DNA of 7,538 nt, from contig JASHUS010000111.1 of the NCBI GenBank assembly GCA_030039865.1, positions 1-7,538 on the forward strand, given 5' to 3'. This DNA is from Thermoplasmata archaeon (GTDB lineage: Archaea > Thermoplasmatota > Thermoplasmata > Lutacidiplasmatales > UBA184). Positions 1-5,535 of the stretch are shown here, piece after piece. Position 1 is the stretch's first letter. Each line of letters opens with the position of its first letter. The translations under genes and the position numbers were made by a program. A model generated the notes under the pieces. The model had not been told where the DNA came from and ran no database searches. It saw nothing but the letters and a program-made list of their open reading frames with translations.

Positions 1-81
1 ACCGCGATCCCGGGCGTGAGCGCTAACGCTGCCCACGACTCCGTCGCGTCCTTCCCTTCCGACATCGTCCCCACCGCCTAG
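1..81 (+). CDS. C-terminal fragment of an unidentified protein entering from the left edge
   Basis: Frame 1 of the plus strand is open from the first base for 26 codons and ends at a TAG at 79-81; the other two plus frames have stops at 17-19 and 24-26. Third codon positions are G or C in 23 of 26 codons while first and second positions are mixed, which is the coding signature of the other genes here. The stop overlaps the stop of the ribbon-helix-helix gene on the other strand within one CTAG. The visible residues end in FPSDIVPTA and match no family I recognise, so no function is offered. The stretch is short enough that chance cannot be excluded. Confidence 0.4.
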   Translation, partial: TAIPGVSANAAHDSVASFPSDIVPTA

Positions 82-443
82 GGCGGCGGGGGCCCCCCGG
101 CCGTGACCGCCTCGCCCTCGCGCCGGTGCGAGCGGGTCGCCGGGCCGAGCTGCTCGAGCCGCGTGCGGATGTACTCCCGCACGGCCGAACGGACCGCATC
201 GTCGACGCTGACGGAGTTGCCCTCGCGGACGAACTCCTCGAGACGGTTGTTGTCCTGCCGGGAGAGTTCGACCACCACCTTGCGGATGTTCTGCGGGGGA
301 AGGTTCAACTCGACGTACTGCTCGAGTCCGGCACGGATCGTGTCGGAGATCGTGCCGACCTCCTTCGCGTCCTGGATCTGCTTGAGCTTCTCGAGGAGCT
401 CTTGCGGGATCCGAACCGTCACCCGCTCCGACGTGTCGACCAT
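78..443 (-). CDS. Tandem ribbon-helix-helix (CopG/Arc-type) transcriptional regulator
   Basis: A 121-residue predicted DNA-binding protein with two RHH units in one chain. Unit 1 has a basic strand RVTVRIP (residues 7-13), helix A (about 14-27) and helix B (about 32-46, beginning GTISDTIRAGLEQY). Unit 2 has strand KVVVELS (55-61), helix A (62-75) and helix B (79-96, SVDDAVRSAVREY). RHH proteins normally dimerise so that two strands form a sheet in the DNA major groove; two units in one chain suggest an intramolecular pseudo-dimer, as known for F-plasmid TraY. The tail after residue 100 is basic and then Gly/Pro-rich (ends GGPPPP) and is probably disordered. I chose the ATG at 443 over an in-frame ATG at 485 because the TATA box at 499-506 puts the transcript start near 476, downstream of 485, and because the RHH strand begins soon after 443. 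A 9-bp inverted repeat lies between that predicted start site and the start codon, so autorepression is likely. Targets are unknown. Confidence 0.85.
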   Translation of the reverse strand: MVDTSERVTVRIPQELLEKLKQIQDAKEVGTISDTIRAGLEQYVELNLPPQNIRKVVVELSRQDNNRLEEFVREGNSVSVDDAVRSAVREYIRTRLEQLGPATRSHRREGEAVTAGGPPPP

Positions 444-446
444 GTT

Positions 447-477
447 CGTCAGACAGGACCCCGTTCTTTGTCTGACG
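447..477. promoter_or_regulatory. Probable operator: perfect 9-bp inverted repeat upstream of the RHH gene
   Basis: CGTCAGACA (447-455) is repeated as its exact reverse complement TGTCTGACG (469-477) with 13 bp between. The arm centres (451 and 473) are 22 bp apart, about two helical turns, so both face the same side of DNA. Each arm also contains a small dyad, GTC-N-GAC (448-454 and 470-476), which would suit a pseudo-dimeric RHH protein. The site lies between the predicted transcription start and the start codon of the RHH gene. RHH proteins commonly bind such sites to repress themselves; that this one does is inference. An RNA hairpin in the leader is an alternative. Confidence 0.6.
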
Positions 478-498
478 ATTGACATATCCTAGCTCGGG

Positions 499-506
499 TA
501 TATAGA
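499..506 (-). promoter_or_regulatory. TATA box for the RHH gene
   Basis: On the minus strand this reads TCTATATA, one of the few AT-rich octamers in this GC-rich window. It lies about 25 bp upstream of position 476, the usual archaeal TATA-to-start distance, giving a leader of about 33 nt before the ATG at 443. The core TATATA is self-complementary, so weak plus-strand firing cannot be excluded. The remaining 486-653 intergenic stretch shows no convincing gene. Confidence 0.5.
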
Positions 507-611
507 CTGCGCTCGCCGCCGGCAGGACCGATTCCGGGGCCCCACCCGCACCGCGGGGCGACGTCCGGCCGCCGAGCCCGATCGACACCTCCGGGGAGGC
601 TCGCGAACGGG

Positions 612-617
612 TTATAC
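612..617 (+). promoter_or_regulatory. Weak TATA-like element before the secreted-protein gene
   Basis: TTATAC in an otherwise GC-rich run lies about 40 bp upstream of the ATG at 654. Transcription would start near 638, leaving a short leader of about 16 nt with no clear Shine-Dalgarno sequence. Support is positional only. Confidence 0.25.
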
Positions 618-653
618 GGCCGACCTCGATGGCCTCGGCCTCCGAGCATCGCT

Positions 654-1607
654 ATGGGTAGCCCGCGCGCTCCGCGAAGGCTCCCGAAGCCCGGGGGATT
701 GGGGGGAGGTCGAACGAGGCGCCGAACGGTACGTGCGGCCGCGATCGGAGCCCTCTGGCTCGCGGCGGTCGCCGTCCTGGTCGCGCCCTCCGCTACGGCC
801 TCGGCCCCTCGCGGAGCCTCCGGCCCGACGGTCGTGGCCGCTCCCGCGCCGCTCGCCCTCAACATTACTTTCGCGGTGAACTCGACCACCGAGGTCGATC
901 AGATCATCAGTGACGGTGCGTGGATCCAGTCCGGCGACTCCTTCGATCTCGTGTCGGGCAGCCCCGCGCGAGAGGCCCTCAACGTCAGCGCGGTCGACGC
1001 GTGGGCGGAGGCGCTCCACGCGGCGTTCCCGGCGGCGCGGATCTACGCCCACACGGCGGGCGTCGAGCACGTCCGTACGCTCGCGCGCAAGGCGTCGCGT
1101 CTCATCTCGGGAATCTTCTACGACTACGAGCCGCACTACGAACGCGAGTTCACGACGAACTTCTCCCGCACGCTCTCGAACTTCGCCGAGGCGACCGCGC
1201 TCGCTCATCAGTACGGCCGGCTAAGCATCGGATATCCCACCGGCCAGGAGATCGCCCGGAACCGGACGAACCAGACGGGCTGGGACTACGCCACGATCGC
1301 AGGCCAGGTCGACGGGCTCGTCGTCCAGACTCAGGCGTTCTGCCACCGTAGCACGGCGTCGCTCAACGCCTCGACCGACGAGGTGCTCGCCCAGTACTCG
1401 GCCGCCGGGTGGACCGGCGCCCCGCCGACGTTCGGGATCACGGTCGGAGCGACGAACGTGACGCCCAACGGAGTCCCGGCGGCGGAAGCGGACGCCTGCG
1501 CGAGCGCGATCGCGGCCGAGGGCCTCCACGCGCTCTACGTGTGGTGGGCCCCGGGGACGAACGCGCAGCTCGTCGAATTCCTCGCCGGGATCGGACGGGC
1601 GGGTTAG
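654..1607 (+). CDS. Secreted sequon-rich protein with predicted GH18-like TIM-barrel fold
   Basis: A 317-residue protein. An Arg-rich N-terminus (to about residue 27) precedes a hydrophobic segment (28-44) and an Ala/Ser run (to about 51), which reads as a signal peptide; a TTG at residue 16 would give a more usual short n-region. The mature part shows eight hydrophobic strands separated by helices, as in a TIM barrel: near ALNITFAV (68), GAWIQ (88), ARIYAH (128), ISGIFYDYEP (151-160), RLSIGY (189), GLVVQTQ (221), TFGITVG (259) and LYVWWAPG (294-301). Strand 4 ends in YDYE, placing D157 and E159 where glycoside hydrolase family 18 has the last D-x-E of DxxDxDxE; the two earlier acids are absent. 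Eight N-x-S/T sequons (N70, 76, 110, 169, 203, 206, 238, 268) suggest a glycosylated exported protein. C230 and C282 are the only cysteines and could pair. Coding sense is clear; fold and any sugar-cleaving role are inferred by eye. Confidence 0.8.
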   Translation: MGSPRAPRRLPKPGGLGGGRTRRRTVRAAAIGALWLAAVAVLVAPSATASAPRGASGPTVVAAPAPLALNITFAVNSTTEVDQIISDGAWIQSGDSFDLVSGSPAREALNVSAVDAWAEALHAAFPAARIYAHTAGVEHVRTLARKASRLISGIFYDYEPHYEREFTTNFSRTLSNFAEATALAHQYGRLSIGYPTGQEIARNRTNQTGWDYATIAGQVDGLVVQTQAFCHRSTASLNASTDEVLAQYSAAGWTGAPPTFGITVGATNVTPNGVPAAEADACASAIAAEGLHALYVWWAPGTNAQLVEFLAGIGRAG

Positions 1608-1616
1608 ACCGGCGCT

Positions 1617-1907
1617 TCAGCAGCGGCCGCGCGCGACGACGTCCTCGCAGTGGGACGCGGGCTGGACCGTGAGGGACCCGGCCTGGCCGAACGGCGCCAG
1701 GTAATCCAGGACCGCCTTCTCGCTCGGCCCGTCGACGACGACGTAGAGGTGGTGCTTACCGGTCGCGACCGCGTCGGCGCGGATCGTCAGCCCGGCCTTC
1801 TTCGCGTTCTCATTGGAGAGAATCTGCAGAAGGAACGGCGCCATCTGAGGGTTCCCCGCGGGGCATCGGTCGGCTGGATGCTCGTGCTCGGCCACGAAGA
1901 GCGGCAT
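1617..1907 (-). CDS. Small conserved-type protein with His/Cys residues, function unknown
   Basis: A 96-residue soluble protein. I do not recognise the family with confidence. The pattern is strand (MPLFVAEHEH), helix (about 20-39), strand (TIRADAVATG, 41-50), strand (HHLYVVVDG, 52-60), helix (PSEKAVLDYLAPF, 61-73) and strand (SLTVQP, 78-83), as in small ferredoxin-like alpha/beta proteins of the GYD or DUF4242/DUF3303 kind. Possible metal ligands or redox residues are H8, H10, C15, H52, H53, C87 and the C-terminal C96. The open frame extends upstream to 2072, but the added N-terminus is low-complexity Ala/Pro/Arg, overlaps the region before the acetyltransferase and has no strand pattern; the ATG at 1907 starts right at the first strand. 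The gene converges on the secreted-protein gene, with 9 bp between the stops. No strong promoter is seen. Confidence 0.7.
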   Translation of the reverse strand: MPLFVAEHEHPADRCPAGNPQMAPFLLQILSNENAKKAGLTIRADAVATGKHHLYVVVDGPSEKAVLDYLAPFGQAGSLTVQPASHCEDVVARGRC

Positions 1908-2022
1908 GGGCGTTCCGACGCGAGGAGCGGAGTTGGCTCCTTGGATAGGCGCACGATTCACCGGGGGTCGGCGGAAATGGGCAGCGCGAGGCTCATTAGG
2001 CGCGCCCCGGCTCGGGGCCGCC

Positions 2023-2976
2023 ATGCCCGGGAAGTTGTTCCCGCTCTCCGCGGACCCCGAGGCCGCGCGCACGCTCGCGGGCGGCGCCGCGCGCGCCCGG
2101 GCCGCGCGCTGGGGCAGCGCGCTCGATCCCGATCAACTCGCCCGCGAGACTGAGGACCGCGTCCGCTCGGGGACGTTCCCCGGGCGGCTGTGGAAGCCTG
2201 ACGGCCGCTTCACCGGCATCGCGCTGTGGGAGCCGCCCGAGCCGCTCGGCGCCAGCGTCCGGTTCTGCCACCTGGCGGAACGCGACGCGAGCGCGGACGG
2301 TTATCGGGAGTTTCTCGCCGCCCTGCTCCGCGACGCGGGACCGATCGCGTTCGTGGCGCCGATCGGCGGGCTCGACCCGGAGGAAGAGTCGCGCGTCCTG
2401 ACGTCGCTCGGGCTCCGGCCGTTCCACCGCAGCGAGATGCGCTGGCCGCCGGCCGCTCCGGTCCCGCGCGTCGAGCCGCCCGCCGGCGCGACGATCCGCC
2501 CGGTGCGCGCGCAGGACGAACCCTCGATCGCCGCGGTGCACGCGGCCGCGTATCGCGACCACTTCGACCGCTTCCTCTTCTTCGAAGACCCCGACCCCGC
2601 GCGGGACGCCCAGCGGGTCGTCCGCTCGCTCTTCGAGGGTCGCTGGTCCGAGCCGCTGCTCGGACCGAGCCGGCTCGCCGAGCTCCGTGGCCGCGCGATC
2701 GGTTCGATCGTGGCCGTGCGCCACGAGGGCCGTGCCCTGCTCGCGGACGTCGCGGTCGAGCCCGAGTGGCAGGGTCGGGGCGTGGCCGCCGCGCTCCTCG
2801 GCGCCACGGTGGGTGCGCTCGTGGAGCGCGGGGAGCGGGTGATCGCCCTCGCCGTGACGGAGGAGAATCGCCGGGCGGTCCGACTCTACGAGCGCTTCGG
2901 CTTCGTCCGGTGCTTCGGCCCCGAGCGTCGGTGGTACAACCCCGATCGCGTCCCGGTCGCGGCCGAGTCGGGCTAG
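2023..2976 (+). CDS. GNAT-family N-acetyltransferase with a second, degenerate GNAT-like half
   Basis: A 317-residue protein predicted to transfer an acetyl group from acetyl-CoA to an unknown substrate. The C-terminal half is a complete GNAT domain: strand ATIRPVRAQDEPSIAAVH (about 156-173), the strand VAVEP followed by the acetyl-CoA pyrophosphate loop QGRGVA (250-255) and its helix, and the final NRRAVRLYERFGF (282-294) typical of GNAT motif B. The N-terminal half (about 64-143) has a GIALWEPP strand, a helix, a strand PIAFVAPIGG and an ending EESRVLTSLGLRPF that resembles a GNAT C-terminal part, but it lacks a Q/RxxGxG loop; it may be a non-binding GNAT repeat, as in other tandem GNAT proteins. 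The open frame reaches back to 1906, but those 39 residues are low complexity, so the ATG at 2023 is preferred. The stop overlaps the MFS gene stop in CTAG. The substrate cannot be told from the sequence. Confidence 0.85.
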   Translation: MPGKLFPLSADPEAARTLAGGAARARAARWGSALDPDQLARETEDRVRSGTFPGRLWKPDGRFTGIALWEPPEPLGASVRFCHLAERDASADGYREFLAALLRDAGPIAFVAPIGGLDPEEESRVLTSLGLRPFHRSEMRWPPAAPVPRVEPPAGATIRPVRAQDEPSIAAVHAAAYRDHFDRFLFFEDPDPARDAQRVVRSLFEGRWSEPLLGPSRLAELRGRAIGSIVAVRHEGRALLADVAVEPEWQGRGVAAALLGATVGALVERGERVIALAVTEENRRAVRLYERFGFVRCFGPERRWYNPDRVPVAAESG

Positions 2977-4274
2977 GTCCCGCTCGCGTCGGGGGGCCCG
3001 GTCGACTCCGCGCCGAACGCGAGGGCCCGCATCGCCCCGAACGAGAACAGGGTGACGATCGAGAAGATCACGATCGCGGCGCCGGCGAGCAGGAACGACC
3101 CGCGGACCGTGACGGCGAGGACGAGGAGGCCGCCGATGAACTGGCCCACGGGGATCAGCGCCTGGCTCCCGAGCTCGTCGGCCGAGAAGACGCGGCCCAT
3201 CATCTCGTCGGGGACGGTCGCCTGGACGATCGAGAAGAAGACATTCACGAACATTCCGGTGAAGACCCCGTAGGCGAAGTAGATCAGCAGGGCGAGGCCG
3301 ATCGTCCGCACGAGCCCGAACGACAGGAGCGCCGCGCCGAGGAGAACGGTGAGGAAGAGGAGGATCCGGCCCGCCCGGGTCTCGAATCGGAGGTGGGGGA
3401 TGACGAGGAAGCCGACCGCGACCCCGCTCGTCCCCGCCGCCAGCATCCCGCCGTACCAGTACCCCTCGTTGAGGCCGAGCCACGTGCCGATGTAGAGCCC
3501 CATCTCGACGGTCGCCATCGCGGCGAGGAGGTTGAGGACGAGCGCGAGGATCGTGATCTCGAACAGCCCCCGTCGTCCGAACAGGTAGCGGAAGCCCGCG
3601 CGCGCCTCCGTGAGGAGCGATCGCGGTCGGGAGCGGCGGCGAACCGAGAGGTCGACGTCGATCGCGAGCAGAGCGACCTGGGTCGCGAAGAAGAGGCCGA
3701 ACGCAATCCCGAGCGAGTACACGACCGGCCACGCGGAGAGGAGGAAGCCGACGGTGAGCGTCGCGGCGGCGCTGATGCCGGCCGCCGTCGCGTAGATGAG
3801 GCCGTTCGCCCGACCGAGCTCCGCGGTCGCGACCAGATGCGTGACCGACGCGTTGTACGCCGGGCGGAAGAGCGTGGTCGTCACGGCGATCGCCGCCCAG
3901 GCCGGATAGAGGGCGACGAGCCAGAGCGGCAGGTAGAAGCCCGACGGGCCCGGCACGGCCACGTGGGCCGAGGGCGAGTAATAGAGGTCGATCACGATCG
4001 CGAGCGTCGCGACGATCGAGACCAGGTTCACCGCGCGCATCAGCGCGCCGCGATCGTGGCGGTCACTGAGCGCCCCCGAGAAGAACATCGAGACGACCGT
4101 CGGGACGGTCGCGGCGAGCCCGAGGAAGGCGAGACCGAGCGCCCCGAAGGTGGCCCGTTCGTTCGCGGGGTAGGCGAACGTCACGATGAAGACGAGGACG
4201 ACGAGGACCGCCGACGGCGCGGCGAGCTGGAGGGCGCCCGCGAGGAGGAACGCGGGGAACGAGCGGCGTCGCAT
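2973..4274 (-). CDS. Major facilitator superfamily transporter, EntS/MFS_3-like
   Basis: A 433-residue integral membrane protein of usual MFS size, with about 12 predicted hydrophobic helices in two halves joined by a basic cytoplasmic loop (SVRRRSRPRSLLTEARAGFR, 210-229). Family marks are the loop 2-3 motif A variant FSGALSDRHDRG (65-76), RPAYNASV...ELGRANGL (137-159) after helix 4, and the second-half QATVPDEMMGRVFS (351-364), all typical of the EntS/macrolide-efflux type (PF05977-like). Such proteins usually export small molecules with a cation gradient; the substrate here is unknown. The ATG at 4274 lies 151 bp from the divergent pelA start, with a dyad between that may hold the shared promoter. 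A GGGAG-CTCCC mini-dyad (4296-4310) sits in the leader, too short to weigh. The tail (417-433) is hydrophilic. The gene converges on the GNAT gene with a 4-bp overlap. Confidence 0.9.
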   Translation of the reverse strand: MRRRSFPAFLLAGALQLAAPSAVLVVLVFIVTFAYPANERATFGALGLAFLGLAATVPTVVSMFFSGALSDRHDRGALMRAVNLVSIVATLAIVIDLYYSPSAHVAVPGPSGFYLPLWLVALYPAWAAIAVTTTLFRPAYNASVTHLVATAELGRANGLIYATAAGISAAATLTVGFLLSAWPVVYSLGIAFGLFFATQVALLAIDVDLSVRRRSRPRSLLTEARAGFRYLFGRRGLFEITILALVLNLLAAMATVEMGLYIGTWLGLNEGYWYGGMLAAGTSGVAVGFLVIPHLRFETRAGRILLFLTVLLGAALLSFGLVRTIGLALLIYFAYGVFTGMFVNVFFSIVQATVPDEMMGRVFSADELGSQALIPVGQFIGGLLVLAVTVRGSFLLAGAAIVIFSIVTLFSFGAMRALAFGAESTGPPDASGT

Positions 4275-4333
4275 GAGCTCGCGATACTCGACCGTGGGAG
4301 ACCCCCTCCCGAACTCGCGCGCATCTTCGGGGC

Positions 4334-4353
4334 CCGCGATAAGACTATCGCGG
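4334..4353. promoter_or_regulatory. 20-bp dyad in the MFS/pelA divergent promoter region
   Basis: CCGCGATA (4334-4341) and TATCGCGG (4346-4353) are exact reverse complements around AGAC. The AT-rich core GATAAGACTATC stands out in the GC-rich 151-bp intergenic region 4275-4425. It lies about 60 bp from the MFS start and about 72 bp from the pelA start. It could be a regulator's operator, a two-way core promoter (starts near 4317 and 4367), or both. No other TATA-like element is seen between the two genes. Confidence 0.45.
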
Positions 4354-4425
4354 CCGACGGACGCTGGCGCGCGCCGGACGAAACGTCCAAGTGCCGCGCC
4401 GCGCCTCGCGCCGCCGGGCGCGAAC

Positions 4426-5535
4426 GTGCGACTCCTGCATCACGAGCGGACGACCGGGGTCTACCGGCTGCGCCTCGAGACGCCGAGCGATCTCTGGCGG
4501 ATCGCGCGGCTCGTCCGGCCCGGCGAGCTGGTCGGGGCCTCCACGACACGCCGCGACCCCGAGGCACCGGCGGACGTCGCGGGGGCCGAACGGAGCCGCC
4601 GGCGCATCTACCTCGTGGTCCGCGCCGAGCAGGTCGAGTTCCACGGATTCTCGAAGCACGTGCGGGTCACCGGACCGATCGTCGAAGGCCCGTTCGACAT
4701 CGGGCGCCATCACACCCTCGACCTCACGGAGGGCGACGAGGTCTCGGTCGCGAAGCCCGAGCTGACCGCGGGCGAGCGGTCCGTGCTCGACGAGGGTCTC
4801 GCGGGGTCGAACGAGCCGACGATCCTCGTCGCGGCGGTGGACTGGGGCGACGCGTCGTTCGTCCGCCTGCGCGGTCGCGCCGTCGAGCCGGTCGCGGACC
4901 TCCGTCGCACGATCTCGGGAAAGCAGTACGCCGGCGGGCAGGCCGAGAAGGACCGCGCCACGTTCGTGGGCGAGATCCTCGACGTCCTGCGCCGCGAAGG
5001 GCCCGCGGCGAACGCGATCGTGATCGCCGGACCGGGGTTCCTCAAGGAACAGATCTCCCGCCGCCTCGCCGAGGCCGAGCCCGCGCTCGCGAAGAAGTCC
5101 CGGATGTTCCCCACGTCCGAATCCGGTCGCGTCGGGATCGACGAGCTCCTGCGCTCCGGCCGGGCCAGCGAGGCGCTCCGGGGGAGCGTGGCCGCGGAGG
5201 AGTCCGAGGTCGTCGAACGCCTCGTGCGGGCGCTCGCCGGGGGGCGGCGCGCCGCGGTGGGTCCCCGCGAGGTCGCGGAGGCGGTCGAAGCCGGCGCGGT
5301 CGAGACCCTGCTCGTCACCGACGCGATCCTGCCCGAACCCGCGATCGCCCCGATCCTCGACCAGGCCCGATCGGCGCGCCTGCACGTCTTCGTGGTCCGC
5401 GAGGACGGGGACGCGGGCCGGCGGCTCGCCGGACTCGGACGGATCGGCGCGATCTTGCGCTACGACTGGATCAGTTCCAGCGCCGCTACGGGATCGCCTG
5501 GAGGGCCTCGCGCAGCTCCTCGAAGCGGCGCTTGA
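4426..5535 (+). CDS. pelA: Protein Pelota homolog (Dom34), ribosome rescue factor
   Basis: A 369-residue archaeal Pelota, which enters the A site of stalled ribosomes with aEF1-alpha and promotes splitting with ABCE1. Start: the GTG at 4426 begins VRLLHHE...VYRLRLETPSDLW, matching the canonical Pelota N-terminus; upstream in-frame codons back to 4186 are low complexity and lie inside the MFS gene. Domain A (about 1-125) carries FHGFSKHVRVTGPI (72-85) and GRHHTLDLTEGDEVSVAK (93-110). The central domain (about 126-260) has AAVDWGDASF, then SGKQYAGGQ, then AGPGFLKEQIS (201-211). The C-terminal L7Ae-like domain ends in GAILRYDW (341-348), where the family usually stops. Residues 349-369 are an extra Ser/Gly/Pro-rich tail encoded antisense to the rpoD 3' end. 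Odd feature: GGQ at 170-172, in the loop where aRF1/eRF1 has its catalytic GGQ; Pelota normally lacks it. The N-terminus is of Pelota type and has no NIKS, so this is not simply aRF1. Confidence 0.93.
   Translation: MRLLHHERTTGVYRLRLETPSDLWRIARLVRPGELVGASTTRRDPEAPADVAGAERSRRRIYLVVRAEQVEFHGFSKHVRVTGPIVEGPFDIGRHHTLDLTEGDEVSVAKPELTAGERSVLDEGLAGSNEPTILVAAVDWGDASFVRLRGRAVEPVADLRRTISGKQYAGGQAEKDRATFVGEILDVLRREGPAANAIVIAGPGFLKEQISRRLAEAEPALAKKSRMFPTSESGRVGIDELLRSGRASEALRGSVAAEESEVVERLVRALAGGRRAAVGPREVAEAVEAGAVETLLVTDAILPEPAIAPILDQARSARLHVFVVREDGDAGRRLAGLGRIGAILRYDWISSSAATGSPGGPRAAPRSGA

Noticed and set aside
444..485. Upstream ATG at 485 for the RHH protein, adding 14 residues
   Set aside because: The TATA box at 499-506 would start the transcript downstream of this ATG, and the added residues are just the translated operator.
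588..599. CCTCC-GG-GGAGG mini-dyad in the 486-653 intergenic region
   Set aside because: Five-bp GC arms with a 2-nt loop are common by chance here and have no clear placement relative to a promoter.
486..653. Possible small gene or RNA in the intergenic region
   Set aside because: Open frames there are parts of long shadow frames without codon bias, and no stable extended fold or RNA motif is visible.
1906..2022. Upstream ATG for the GNAT gene, adding 39 residues
   Set aside because: Added sequence is low-complexity Gly/Arg/Ala, overlaps the start codon of the divergent gene, and is not part of the fold.
1996..3732. A 578-codon open frame on the minus strand across the GNAT gene and the end of the MFS gene
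   Set aside because: Product is Arg/Pro/Asp-rich with no domain pattern; both regions are explained by clear genes in other frames.
4186..4425. Upstream ATG for pelA, adding 80 residues
   Set aside because: The Pelota family N-terminus begins exactly at the GTG at 4426; the extension lies antisense in the MFS gene and across the dyad.
5457..5483. Short inverted repeats CTGGA/TCCAG and GCGCT/AGCGC near the pelA end as a terminator
   Set aside because: Only 5-bp arms, mutually overlapping, inside coding sequence, with no T-run; expected by chance.
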